Shown here: positions 54,625-63,292 of the stretch, one piece after another
Numbering within the stretch: position 1 is the stretch's first letter
Layout: every line of letters begins with the position of its first letter
From: Saprospiraceae bacterium
GTDB lineage: Bacteria > Bacteroidota > Bacteroidia > Chitinophagales > Saprospiraceae
Length of the DNA stretch: 64,000 nucleotides
Reading direction: 5' to 3'
Assembly: GCA_028279185.1 (NCBI GenBank)
Contig: JANQSS010000027.1
Coordinates: 1 to 64,000 of the forward strand
The notes under the pieces: model-generated
The model's database searches: none
Seen by the model: only the letters and a program-made list of their open reading frames with translations
Told to the model about the DNA's origin: nothing
Program-made: the position numbers and the translations under genes

Positions 54625-55767
54625 ATGGACACAATGACTGTTAATGATATGGATATAATCCGAGCCAGTGCACGTGATTTTGCCGAGACATATGTGCGCC
54701 CGCACGTCATGGACTGGGATGAAAGACAACATTTTCCTATTGATGTCATGAAGAAGCTTGGTGAACATGGTTTTCTGGGGGTGCTGGTGCCTGAAGAGTA
54801 TGGTGGTTCCGGGTTGGGTTATCAGGAGTATATTACGATCATTGAGGAAATAGCAAAAGTTGATTCATCGCTTGGACTTTCGGTTGCAGCGCATAATTCG
54901 TTGTGCACTGGGCACATCTTGCAGTTTGGATCAGAAGAACAAAAGAGAAGGTATCTTCCAAAACTTGCCTCTGGCGAGTGGATTGGAGCTTGGGGATTGA
55001 CAGAGGCAAATACGGGTTCCGATGCCGGTCGAATGCAATGTGTCGCTGAAAAGAAGGGTGATGAATACATAATTAATGGAAGCAAGAACTGGATTACACA
55101 TGGAATTAGCGGCGACATTGCTGTTGTAATAGTTCGGACCGGAGAGCTTTTAGATTCACATGGTATGTCGGCATTTATCGTGGAACGGACTGATGCGGGA
55201 TTTCGAGGAGGTAAAAAAGAAGACAAACTCGGGATGCGATGTTCGGAAACTGCCGAATTGATTTTCGAAGATTGTACTGTTTCATCGGATAGAATGATGG
55301 GTAATGAAGGTGACGGCTTTATACAAGCGATGAAAGTCCTTGATGGAGGTCGAATCTCCATTGCTGCGCTGTCATTGGGAATAGCTAAAGGATCATATGA
55401 GGCATCTGTTGCCTATGCAAAGGAGCGTCAGCAGTTTGGGAAACCTATAGCAGAATTTCAAGCGATTTCATTCAAGTTAGCTGATATGCTGACAAAAATA
55501 GAGGCCGCGGAACTGCTCACTCGTCGTGCGGCCGACATTAAAAATAATGGACAAAAGGTTATTAAGGAATCGGCTATAGCTAAATATTACGCCTCCGAAA
55601 TCTGCGTTGAAATAGCTACGGATGCTGTTCAAATCCATGGCGGCTATGGTTATACGAAGGAATTTCCAGTTGAGAAATTTTTCAGGGATTCTAAACTTTG
55701 CACGATTGGAGAAGGGACTTCGGAGATTCAAAAACTCGTTATCAGCCGAGAATTACTTAAAGAGTAG
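54625..55767 (+). CDS. Acyl-CoA dehydrogenase
   Basis: 380 residues. FAD-dependent first step of beta-oxidation or of branched/amino acid acyl-CoA breakdown. Seen: FLGVLVPEEYGGSGLGY, the FAD-binding WGLTEANTGSDAGRM, ERQQFGKPIAEFQAISF, QIHGGYGYTKEFPVEKFFRD, and catalytic Glu in CTIGEGTSEIQKLV, where the family's active-site Glu precedes GTxxIQ. All parts are present. The ATG at 54625 (MDTMTVNDMD) is preferred over one at 54565, which adds 20 residues. A TATCTTCG upstream may be a variant -7 element. Chain-length preference is not visible. Confidence 0.96.
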   Translation: MDTMTVNDMDIIRASARDFAETYVRPHVMDWDERQHFPIDVMKKLGEHGFLGVLVPEEYGGSGLGYQEYITIIEEIAKVDSSLGLSVAAHNSLCTGHILQFGSEEQKRRYLPKLASGEWIGAWGLTEANTGSDAGRMQCVAEKKGDEYIINGSKNWITHGISGDIAVVIVRTGELLDSHGMSAFIVERTDAGFRGGKKEDKLGMRCSETAELIFEDCTVSSDRMMGNEGDGFIQAMKVLDGGRISIAALSLGIAKGSYEASVAYAKERQQFGKPIAEFQAISFKLADMLTKIEAAELLTRRAADIKNNGQKVIKESAIAKYYASEICVEIATDAVQIHGGYGYTKEFPVEKFFRDSKLCTIGEGTSEIQKLVISRELLKE

Positions 55768-55781
55768 GCATACTTGATAAC

Positions 55782-56429
55782 TCATTTGTTCTTGCAAATT
55801 CTCGATAGATAATTTTGAACGGTCTCTTCAATATTTTTATAGATGGGACTACAATTAGCTAAAAAGACTTTTGGATTCATCCAAACAGCTTTTTCTATAT
55901 CTTCTTCAATTTGCGGTGCTAATCTTTGTTTTTTAGTGGACATTAAATAGAAATTTGTCAATTTCAATATCCGATTGCCGTTTTTTTCTCGATAGACGTG
56001 TCGCGCACGAAGTATTTTTTCTTTGCGAATAACTCCCTGAATACCAGTTTCTTCTATTACTTCCCTCACTGCGGCAGTCTTATAATTCTCCCCTGGATCT
56101 AATTTACCTTTTGGTAAATCCCAATGACCTCTTCGGAAAATGAATAGTGCTTCTCCATTTTCATTCATAACCAACCCGCCACCGGCCTTAATAATCTTAA
56201 ATACACTTCGAACAGCGCTTTTTAATTCTTTCAGCCTTGGATAATGTAAGATGATACCATCATATGGACCTCCTTTTTCAAGGACATCAATGCATTGGAA
56301 TATTGATTTTTGACCACCCGAGTAGCGGACAAACAAATAAGACTCCGAACCGAGTTTGAACTTTTCAATATCGTCAGTTTTGGCTAAAATTAATGGCGCT
56401 TCGTTTATGTATATTTTATAAATTTGCAT
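55782..56429 (-). CDS. NUDIX hydrolase
   Basis: 215 residues. Seen: the full NUDIX box, beginning GKLDPGENYKTAAVREVIEE and continuing TGI, at about residues 125-147, with the metal-binding REVIEE core, in a C-terminal half that looks like the NUDIX fold (ALFIFRRGHWDLP before it). The N-terminal ~85 residues (YKIYINEAPLILAKTDD) are an unassigned added domain, seen in other Bacteroidota. Substrate is unknown: nucleoside diphosphate derivatives are the family's type. It is convergent with the acyl-CoA dehydrogenase gene and divergent from pyrE. Confidence 0.92.
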   Translation of the reverse strand: MQIYKIYINEAPLILAKTDDIEKFKLGSESYLFVRYSGGQKSIFQCIDVLEKGGPYDGIILHYPRLKELKSAVRSVFKIIKAGGGLVMNENGEALFIFRRGHWDLPKGKLDPGENYKTAAVREVIEETGIQGVIRKEKILRARHVYREKNGNRILKLTNFYLMSTKKQRLAPQIEEDIEKAVWMNPKVFLANCSPIYKNIEETVQNYLSRICKNK

Positions 56430-56461
56430 GCTCTTGAATTTGTTTTATCCCAACAATTTAG

Positions 56462-57106
56462 ATGTCAACCACACACCACAAAATAGCGAGCCATTTATTG
56501 CGCATAGGAGCAGTCAAAATTAATGCCAAAAATCCATTTACATGGAGTTCGGGCATGAAATCACCAATGTATTGTGATAATCGACTTTTGTTATCTTATC
56601 CTGCAGTGCGTGGAGCTGTCCGACAGGCTTTTGTAGAGGCGGCATTAAATTGGCATGAATTTGATGTTGTAGGTGGAGTAGCAACCGCAGGTATTCCACA
56701 TGGCGTGCTGCTGGCGGATGCTTTAGAAAAGCCATTCATTTATGTCAGATCGAAAGCGAAAGCGCATGGACGCCAGAATCAAATCGAAGGCCAGCTAAAA
56801 GAAGGCGCCTCAGTTTTGCTGATAGAAGACTTGATCTCCACAGGTGGAAGCAGTATACGCGCTGCTCAGGCCATCGAGGCCACTGGAGCGCACGTGATCG
56901 GAGTATTGGCCATTTTTTCCTACGGTTTCGACGAAGCGCAAAAGGCATTTGACGACGCTGGTATTCCTTTTCGAACTTTGATCACTTTGGATGATTTGCT
57001 AAAGCAAGCTTTGCACACCGGAATGTCGTCCGAGGACGTAGAATTGGTTCGCACCTGGCGATTAAATCCGAAATCATGGGAAACACAAACACGATCAAAT
57101 AATTAA
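56462..57106 (+). CDS. pyrE: Orotate phosphoribosyltransferase
   Basis: 214 residues. Pyrimidine synthesis: orotate plus PRPP gives OMP. Seen: FTWSSGMKSPMYCDNR, VVGGVATAGIPHGVLLAD, the RSKAKAHGRQNQIEGQLKEG flexible loop with catalytic Lys/His, and the PRPP motif VLLIEDLISTGGSSIRAAQ. Normal length. It is divergent from the NUDIX gene; an M42 peptidase gene follows 29 bases later. Confidence 0.96.
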   Translation: MSTTHHKIASHLLRIGAVKINAKNPFTWSSGMKSPMYCDNRLLLSYPAVRGAVRQAFVEAALNWHEFDVVGGVATAGIPHGVLLADALEKPFIYVRSKAKAHGRQNQIEGQLKEGASVLLIEDLISTGGSSIRAAQAIEATGAHVIGVLAIFSYGFDEAQKAFDDAGIPFRTLITLDDLLKQALHTGMSSEDVELVRTWRLNPKSWETQTRSNN

Positions 57107-57135
57107 AATTTATAAACCATCAGAATACGCGTTGA

Positions 57136-58212
57136 ATGAAAATTTTCGATAAAAAAGCAACTGACTTTCTAAATAAATATTTAAACAATTCCTCACCAAC
57201 GGGATTTGAAGCATCCGGACAGAAAATTTGGATGGATTACTTAGAACCATATGTGGACAAATTTGATACGGATAATTATGGAACGGCTTACGCTATTATT
57301 AATCCGGAAAAAGAGTATAAGGTAGTCATTGAAGCACACGCCGATGAAATATCTTGGTTTGTCAATTATATTGGTAAAGATGGTATGATTCGTGTAATTC
57401 GGAATGGCGGCTCAGATCATGCAATCGCACCTTCGAAACGTGTTGATATTCATACAGATAAGGGCATCGTAAAGGGTGTTTTTGGATGGCCTGCCATCCA
57501 TACCCGAAAGGGAAAGGATGCTAATATGAGCCCGACTTTGGATAAAATATTTATTGATGTAGGCGCAAGTACGAAGGATGAGGTATTAAAATTGGGAATC
57601 GAAGTTGGTAATGTAATTACATACGAAGATGAATTAATGAAGATGGGCAATTTCTATGTTGGACGTGCTTTAGATAATAAAATGGGAGGATTTTGTATAG
57701 CTCAAGTAGTACGGATGCTGCACGCTAAGAAGAAGAAACTACCTTTTGGTCTTTACATCGTCAATTCAGTTCAAGAAGAAATTGGGTTGCGTGGAGCTCA
57801 AATGATAGCAAATACAATACAACCTGATGTAGCTATAGTTACGGATGTCACGCATGACACGTCCACTCCGCATATCGAACCTAAGAAATTTGGTGATACG
57901 AAATGTGGGAATGGTCCTGCAATTACCTTCGCACCATCGGTTCATAATAATTTACTCAATCTTATTATTAAAACGGCCAAAACAAAAAAAATAAACTTGC
58001 AACGCGAGGTGGCTTCGCGTTCAACGGGTACAGATACAGATGCATTTGCATATACAGGTCGTGGAATTCCATCTGCACTAATTTCTTTACCACTACGCTA
58101 TATGCATACTACAGTAGAAATGGCACATACATCAGATATCGAAGACGTCATCAATTTAATTTATGAAACAGTAATTCGCATCAAAAACGGTCAGACGTTT
58201 AAATATATATAA
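57136..58212 (+). CDS. M42 family metallopeptidase
   Basis: 358 residues. A co-catalytic two-metal aminopeptidase, also annotated as endoglucanase-like in old databases. Seen: the metal-binding VIEAHADEISW, the bridging Asp in GRALDNKMGGFC, catalytic Glu pair in NSVQEEIGLRGAQ, TDVTHDTSTPHIEP and the late His in PLRYMHTTVEMAH. Complete. Cytoplasmic, likely acting on short peptides and forming a large self-compartmentalised complex as family members do. It follows pyrE on the same strand. Confidence 0.94.
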   Translation: MKIFDKKATDFLNKYLNNSSPTGFEASGQKIWMDYLEPYVDKFDTDNYGTAYAIINPEKEYKVVIEAHADEISWFVNYIGKDGMIRVIRNGGSDHAIAPSKRVDIHTDKGIVKGVFGWPAIHTRKGKDANMSPTLDKIFIDVGASTKDEVLKLGIEVGNVITYEDELMKMGNFYVGRALDNKMGGFCIAQVVRMLHAKKKKLPFGLYIVNSVQEEIGLRGAQMIANTIQPDVAIVTDVTHDTSTPHIEPKKFGDTKCGNGPAITFAPSVHNNLLNLIIKTAKTKKINLQREVASRSTGTDTDAFAYTGRGIPSALISLPLRYMHTTVEMAHTSDIEDVINLIYETVIRIKNGQTFKYI

Positions 58213-58249
58213 TTCTATTTCAACTTTTCTTAGTAGAGTCATCCAATTC

Positions 58250-59059
58250 TTGGATGCAAGCCATTTACTTATTGGTTTAGCCGCGTTTTCATTGTGTGCC
58301 GAAACCTACGTTGTTTTATCGAAATCAGTTAATATCGAATTGTGCTTTTTAATTGGATTGGCGACGATTCAGTTCTACGGCATCCATCGCATAATTCAAT
58401 TAAAGATGTACAGTGGAGTTCGCTCAAAGCGAATGGAATTTCTCAATAGATATAGGAGTCTTATTTATAGTTCCGTGGTTGTGGCTTTCATAATAGGTAG
58501 TATCGTAATCGTATACTATTTTTTGTCGAATATTTGGATAATTTTTCTCTTGGGAGTCCTATCTGCATTATACCTTTTACCAGTATTTAAAAGTCGACGA
58601 ATTCGCGATTTATCTTATTTTAAAATATGGGCGATTGCAAGTGTCTGGGCGATTGTATCTACGCTGGCTCCATATGTGATTGATGGAAATTGGACTACAT
58701 ACTACCCGGGATTGATGATGGAGCGATTTTTATTTTTTGTACTTATTACGATACCGTTTGATGCACGAGATGTGCATGAGGATAGAGCTATTCATGTCAA
58801 AACCTTGGCAACTGCCATGAGTTATAGATCATTGAAAATACTTGCTGTTGCAATCTTCCTTATTCATTCAATTACGCTTTGGTTGCTCAATTTTGATTTT
58901 GCCTATAGCATTTCGATTCAACTCGTTGCAACAGCCGCGATTTTAGGTTTTGTGATTCCAATGGCGAATAGACCATTGTCGTTTTATTCTATATTCCTGG
59001 ATGGGTTGATTATAATCCGGTTACTCGTATACCTGTTGATTTTAAAAATTTTGATTTAG
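58250..59059 (+). CDS. UbiA-like prenyltransferase-family membrane protein
   Basis: 269 residues from a TTG start. Seen: seven or eight predicted membrane helices and the segment DARDVHEDRAIHVKTLATA, which fits the second Asp-rich motif of the UbiA superfamily; the first Asp-rich motif (usually NDxxDxxxD) is not clear, with IHRIIQLKMYSGVRSKR in its place. So activity as a prenyltransferase is doubtful. The start is uncertain: the frame is open back to the preceding gene without ATG, GTG or TTG, and an ATT at 58217 would add 11 residues that look like a family N-terminus. Same strand as the M42 gene, 37 bases later. Confidence 0.7.
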   Translation: MDASHLLIGLAAFSLCAETYVVLSKSVNIELCFLIGLATIQFYGIHRIIQLKMYSGVRSKRMEFLNRYRSLIYSSVVVAFIIGSIVIVYYFLSNIWIIFLLGVLSALYLLPVFKSRRIRDLSYFKIWAIASVWAIVSTLAPYVIDGNWTTYYPGLMMERFLFFVLITIPFDARDVHEDRAIHVKTLATAMSYRSLKILAVAIFLIHSITLWLLNFDFAYSISIQLVATAAILGFVIPMANRPLSFYSIFLDGLIIIRLLVYLLILKILI

Positions 59060-59321
59060 TAGAGGCCTTATCTAGCGTCCAGACTGGAACCGGATGAGAC
59101 AACACCCTACTTAAGGCAGCATGCTTTGCGTATATGCTATTTAAATCCATTGCGCTACCAGTATGGCCTTATTTTTCTTACCGAAATCGGATGGCTGAAT
59201 TACGGAGAGCTTCCAGGGTTTGATTTTAATTGAAGATGTACAGACTTCCTCTTAAGTAGGGCATGAATCATTTGCAACAAAGCTAAATATGTCCGTTATT
59301 TGTGCCTTAAAGTACAAATAC

Positions 59322-59462
59322 ATGTCTGAAGAAATAATCAACAAAGGCGCCAAGGGTAAAGCAATCATGTGGTTCTTTATTTCACTTATCCTTTTCATCA
59401 TGCTGGTCGTTTACTTGTACAACCAGAATGACAGCGGCATTCCTGCGAACCCTTTTGGATAA
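59322..59462 (+). CDS. Small single-pass membrane protein (46 residues)
   Basis: Reads MSEEIINKGAKGKAIMWFFI and continues as one transmembrane helix (about residues 15-33), then a short polar tail YNQNDSGIPANPFG. The start ATG at 59322 and stop at 59460-59462 frame a compact, well-formed protein: basic stretch before the helix, helix of normal length, polar end. I know no family for it. It lies between the UbiA-like gene and the convergent pntB. The preceding 262 bases hold no other gene that I can see. Confidence 0.6.
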   Translation: MSEEIINKGAKGKAIMWFFISLILFIMLVVYLYNQNDSGIPANPFG

Positions 59463-59523
59463 GCTTCATTTGCACAAGGGAGTGATTGTGATGAACTTTT
59501 TAAAGTCGGATATGGCCCCAGAG

Positions 59524-60912
59524 CTAGCCTAAGTTTTTAATTTCATCTATTATAGCGGAGAGAGTATCCGCAGCATCACCAAACAACATTTTTGTATTCG
59601 GTTTGAAGAACAATGGATTTTGAATGCCGGCATATCCTGGCTTCATACTTCGTTTGAAAACGACCACTTGCTTAGCATTCCAGACTTCGAGAACGGGCAT
59701 ACCGTAGATTGAACTCCCCGGGTCATCCAGAGCCGATGGATTGACCACATCGTTGGCTCCTACTACAAGAACAACGTCTGTTTCGTCGAGCTCACTGTTA
59801 CATTTTTCAAGATCAAGGAGCTTGTCGTAGTTAATGTCAACTTCGGCCAACAAGACATTCATATGACCGGGCATTCGCCCAGCAACGGGGTGAATTCCGA
59901 AGGACATGTCGATGTCTTTACCGGCCAATATTTCTTCCAATTCCTTGGCTTGCTTTTGGGCTCTGGCGACTGCCATTCCATAGCCAGGTACCAATATGAC
60001 TCGAGAAGCATAATTCAATAGAATAGCGACGTCGACAGCCTGTACAGATTGAACAGTGCCTTGGTCACCGCCTACTGGACCCGCGGAACTCACATTTGAT
60101 GATCCAAAGCCGCCCATAATTACGTTGAACAAAGATCTATTCATCGCTTGACACATCAGGACTGTGAGGATAGTTCCTGATGCTCCGACTAGAATTCCAC
60201 CCAAAATCATGATCTGGTTGTCATATAAAAAACCAGCCGTCGCAGCGGAAATACCCGTAACAGAATTTAGTAGAGAAATGACCACTGGCATATCAGCTCC
60301 GCCAATTGGAGCTACAAATGAGAACCCATAAACGAGAAAAATGATTGTTGCAATAAGTAATAATTGAGGACTTGGGTTCAATACTAAAAAGAGGAAAAGC
60401 ACTAGGCAACCAACAAGAAATATCGAATTGATAAATTGGTGTTTTGGTAGTATTACATTTTTATCCTTAACCTTTCCATCAAGTTTTAAATACGCAAGAA
60501 TGCTTCCTGAAAAAGAGATAGCGCCAACTAATAGTGTAAAAACGATGACGACTAATCCTAGCGAACCAGCGTTATTTGTAGATTTATAAAATTCTAAAAT
60601 TGCTAAAAGCATAGCACTGCCACCTCCCAAACCGTTGAATATGGATACCAGTTGTGGCATTCCCGTCATTTGCACGCGGGCCGCGCTGATCCAGCCAATA
60701 ATGGAGCCAATAAGCAATGCACCAAAAATCCAAACAAAATTATTTGGAACATTTTCCAGTGGATAAAATAAAGAGGCGAGGATAGCAATACCCATTCCCC
60801 ACGCTGCGATTAAATTTCCTCGCCTGGCTGTTTTTGGATGACTAAGACCCCGAAGACCAAGAATGAAACAAATAGCACCGACCAAATAGGCAATTTGACA
60901 AATTACTTCCAT
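59524..60912 (-). CDS. pntB: NAD(P) transhydrogenase subunit beta
   Basis: 462 residues. Proton-translocating transhydrogenase: transfers hydride between NADH and NADP, driven by the proton gradient. Seen: multiple membrane helices (about 1-260), FNGLGGGSAMLLAILEF in the first third, and the soluble NADP-binding domain with VILVPGYGMAVARAQ, FGIHPVAGRMPGHMNVLLAE, LVVGANDVVNPSA and VVFKRSMKPGYAGIQNPLF. Complete. Its start directly abuts the pntAB stop, so the three pnt genes form one operon. Confidence 0.97.
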   Translation of the reverse strand: MEVICQIAYLVGAICFILGLRGLSHPKTARRGNLIAAWGMGIAILASLFYPLENVPNNFVWIFGALLIGSIIGWISAARVQMTGMPQLVSIFNGLGGGSAMLLAILEFYKSTNNAGSLGLVVIVFTLLVGAISFSGSILAYLKLDGKVKDKNVILPKHQFINSIFLVGCLVLFLFLVLNPSPQLLLIATIIFLVYGFSFVAPIGGADMPVVISLLNSVTGISAATAGFLYDNQIMILGGILVGASGTILTVLMCQAMNRSLFNVIMGGFGSSNVSSAGPVGGDQGTVQSVQAVDVAILLNYASRVILVPGYGMAVARAQKQAKELEEILAGKDIDMSFGIHPVAGRMPGHMNVLLAEVDINYDKLLDLEKCNSELDETDVVLVVGANDVVNPSALDDPGSSIYGMPVLEVWNAKQVVVFKRSMKPGYAGIQNPLFFKPNTKMLFGDAADTLSAIIDEIKNLG

Positions 60913-61224
60913 TTATTGCTTTTTATTCTTGAACATAGACAACATCCGATTCGTTACCGCAAATCCGCCAACAATATTAACGGCTGCCATGATAAGTGCT
61001 ATAGAACCTATGGCTAACGAAAAATAGTCTTGCGGATCTGCTGTGCGTAAAAAGAAGATGGAACCGACCAATACAATTCCACTAATTGCGTTTGCTCCGG
61101 ACATGAGGGGCGTATGTAATACGGAAGGAACCTTGGATATTAACTCGAAGCCTAAGAAAATTGCAAAAACGAGTAAATAAATACTCAATATATTTTCAGA
61201 AATAAATTGCATCAAATCCGCCAT
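60913..61224 (-). CDS. pntAB: NAD(P) transhydrogenase subunit alpha part 2 (membrane)
   Basis: 103 residues, three or four predicted membrane helices (SIYLLVFAIFLGFELI, GIVLVGSIFFLRT, IGSIALIMAAVNIVGGFAV), and the conserved VPSVLHTPLMSGANAISG segment, which lines the proton channel. It is the part that in E. coli is fused to the end of PntA; here it is a separate gene, 3 bases after pntAA and directly followed by pntB. Confidence 0.96.
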   Translation of the reverse strand: MADLMQFISENILSIYLLVFAIFLGFELISKVPSVLHTPLMSGANAISGIVLVGSIFFLRTADPQDYFSLAIGSIALIMAAVNIVGGFAVTNRMLSMFKNKKQ

Positions 61225-61227
61225 ACA

Positions 61228-62292
61228 TTATGCTTTTGGATGTATTAAAGAACTTGTTAAAATAGGATTTTCTTCATCTATTTTTATTTGACCTTCACGG
61301 ATAAATTGGCTCACATAATTGTAAAATATGTTTGCTAGTAAATCACTGGCATCACGTTTAGCATACAAATACAAATGCGAGTCACCAATGAGCATTACAC
61401 CGTGCTTTATGACCTCCGCCTTATCCTCAATCAATTCGACGTTGCCACCTGTCGATGAAGCCATGTCGATGATTACTGATCCAGGTGACATAGCTTTTAT
61501 CATATCTTCAGTTACTAATATAGGTGCAGTTCGTCCACGTATTTGGGCTGTTGTAATGACAACATCTGCCTTTTTAACACTTGCAGCAATCGCTTCTTTT
61601 TGCTTCCGTTTGTATTCTTCAGTTTGCTCTACCGCATACCCACCGGCTGCTTTATCCTCAGTTGCTCCCTCGACCTCAACAAATTTTGCGCCCAAGCTTT
61701 TTACTTCTTCTCGGACGGCCGACCGAACATCAAATGCTTCAACACGAGCCCCTAGTCGTCTGGCCGTGGCAATGGCCTGTAAGCCCGCGACACCCGCACC
61801 GAGAATTAAGACATTGGCTGGTCGTATCGCTCCACTTGCCGTCATCATCATTGGAAACAGGCGGGGCAATTTCTCAGCAGCGAGCAAGACAGCCTTGTAG
61901 CCGGCAAGTGATGCCATCGCAGACAAAGCATCCATCGATTGAGCTAAGGTGGATCTGGGAATCATATCCAAACTAAATATTTTGGCTTGAACATGGGAGA
62001 ATTGATCAGAATCAAAATTAGGGACATAGGGTTGGTAGAATGAAACCACTATCATATTGGACCTTGCCTTGCCTTGGATGACTTCAGGAATTGGGCTGAC
62101 AGAACAGATAATATCGGCAGTCGAAAGGATGAGTTCACGATCAACTTCAATACTTGGAAATGAAATACCTATTGATGTGCCCAGTCCTCGTTCTACATGG
62201 ACTTCAAAACCGAGCTTCTCAAATTTAGTCAAGGCCATGGTCGATAAGGGACATCGACTATCATCTGGACTACGCAAAAAACCAATCTTCAT
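61228..62292 (-). CDS. pntAA: NAD(P) transhydrogenase subunit alpha part 1 (NAD domain)
   Basis: 354 residues. NAD-binding soluble domain. Seen: the N-terminal alanine-dehydrogenase-like half (IGFLRSPDDSRCPLSTMALT), VLILGAGVAGLQAIATARRLGA with the Rossmann GxGxxG, VEAFDVRSAVREEVKSLGAKF, the AGGYAVEQTEEYKRKQKEAI loop and VITTAQIRGRTAPILVTEDM. The ATG at 62292 is preferred to one at 62301. First gene of the pntAA-pntAB-pntB operon, the split arrangement common outside enterobacteria. Confidence 0.96.
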   Translation of the reverse strand: MKIGFLRSPDDSRCPLSTMALTKFEKLGFEVHVERGLGTSIGISFPSIEVDRELILSTADIICSVSPIPEVIQGKARSNMIVVSFYQPYVPNFDSDQFSHVQAKIFSLDMIPRSTLAQSMDALSAMASLAGYKAVLLAAEKLPRLFPMMMTASGAIRPANVLILGAGVAGLQAIATARRLGARVEAFDVRSAVREEVKSLGAKFVEVEGATEDKAAGGYAVEQTEEYKRKQKEAIAASVKKADVVITTAQIRGRTAPILVTEDMIKAMSPGSVIIDMASSTGGNVELIEDKAEVIKHGVMLIGDSHLYLYAKRDASDLLANIFYNYVSQFIREGQIKIDEENPILTSSLIHPKA

Positions 62293-62440
62293 GGGCAGCA
62301 AATGTTAGCGCCGTAAGATAGAACAAATGGATTAATAATCGATATTGTTCCATGTTCGAATTGATCCGTGCTGAGTTTTCCGTACATCAGTAGGTAGTCA
62401 GATGGGTTGATAAAATAAGTTCTTATCTTTTGCCGGCGTC

Positions 62441-63238
62441 GTGAAAATATTTAGAATTCAGACATTTAAATCAAAAATTAGGAGACAAAATCCTAAAATA
62501 TTGGTATCGAACGATATTGATTTAGCTATCTTTTGGTCTGCGAAATCTGCGAGTACCTTCGTTCTCAAGTGGTTTTTTTACCAGCTTGGTTTGCTTGATG
62601 AAGTGCTCAAATATCATCACTTTCCACACAAGTATCGACAAAAGATATTCATGCACTCGTCCGAATATCAACAAGCTGTTAATGCATTTATAAAATCACG
62701 CGGTAGAGGATATTACAAAGTAAAGGTGGTACGAGATCCATATGAAAGAGCGGTAAGTTCATATATACATTTGCTCGTCGGATTAAAACGGAATCATGAA
62801 ATATTTTATATGGATTTTCCTTCACTCAAAGGTCGGACTGGACTGTCTTTTGAATACTTCGTTACACTCCTTGAGCAATTGGACATACAAAAATGCAACC
62901 CACACTGGCGAGCTCAATTCTCACCTTCAATTAAAAATAGTTTTTACGACCAAATTGTGTTGGCGAAGGCCTTGCAATTAGAAATTCCAAAAATCGAAAA
63001 GAAGTTAGGTCTTAAGAGCTCAATAGCCGTATTTGATGAACTTCAGAAGTCAATTCATCATTCCAAGGTTGATAAGTCTAACAATACGGATAAATATGTT
63101 GGTAATATAAAATTTGATGCAAATGTTCGCCAGAGTCGCCCAGCGTATAGTCAGTTTTATTCTCCTGAATTAAAATTACGCGTTAAGATTATTTATCAAA
63201 ATGATTTTGACGCTTTTAGGATAAGCGAACAACTTTGA
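62441..63238 (+). CDS. Sulfotransferase family protein
   Basis: 265 residues. Transfers a sulfonate from PAPS to an acceptor, probably a carbohydrate or lipid. Seen: the 5'-phosphosulfate-binding loop FWSAKSASTFVLKWF (residues 31-45) and the 3'-phosphate-binding motif KVVRDPYERAVSSY (95-108), in the right order and distance. Start is GTG at 62441, 12 bases after a TATCTTTTG-like element. No signal peptide. It stands alone between the divergent pnt operon and the convergent oxidoreductase gene, so the acceptor is not shown by context. Confidence 0.83.
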   Translation: MKIFRIQTFKSKIRRQNPKILVSNDIDLAIFWSAKSASTFVLKWFFYQLGLLDEVLKYHHFPHKYRQKIFMHSSEYQQAVNAFIKSRGRGYYKVKVVRDPYERAVSSYIHLLVGLKRNHEIFYMDFPSLKGRTGLSFEYFVTLLEQLDIQKCNPHWRAQFSPSIKNSFYDQIVLAKALQLEIPKIEKKLGLKSSIAVFDELQKSIHHSKVDKSNNTDKYVGNIKFDANVRQSRPAYSQFYSPELKLRVKIIYQNDFDAFRISEQL

Positions 63239-63292
63239 CATCAGATCCTATTAAATTTCCGGAATATTAATTTTAAGATATGGGTGAGATTA

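Noticed and set aside
54822-55361. 179-residue open frame antisense to the acyl-CoA dehydrogenase
   Set aside because: The sense strand carries all acyl-CoA dehydrogenase motifs; the antisense product is rich in Ser and Pro without a fold-like pattern.
61328-61900. 190-residue open frame antisense to pntAA
   Set aside because: Shadow of a strongly conserved gene with clear motifs on the other strand; no start context or motif.
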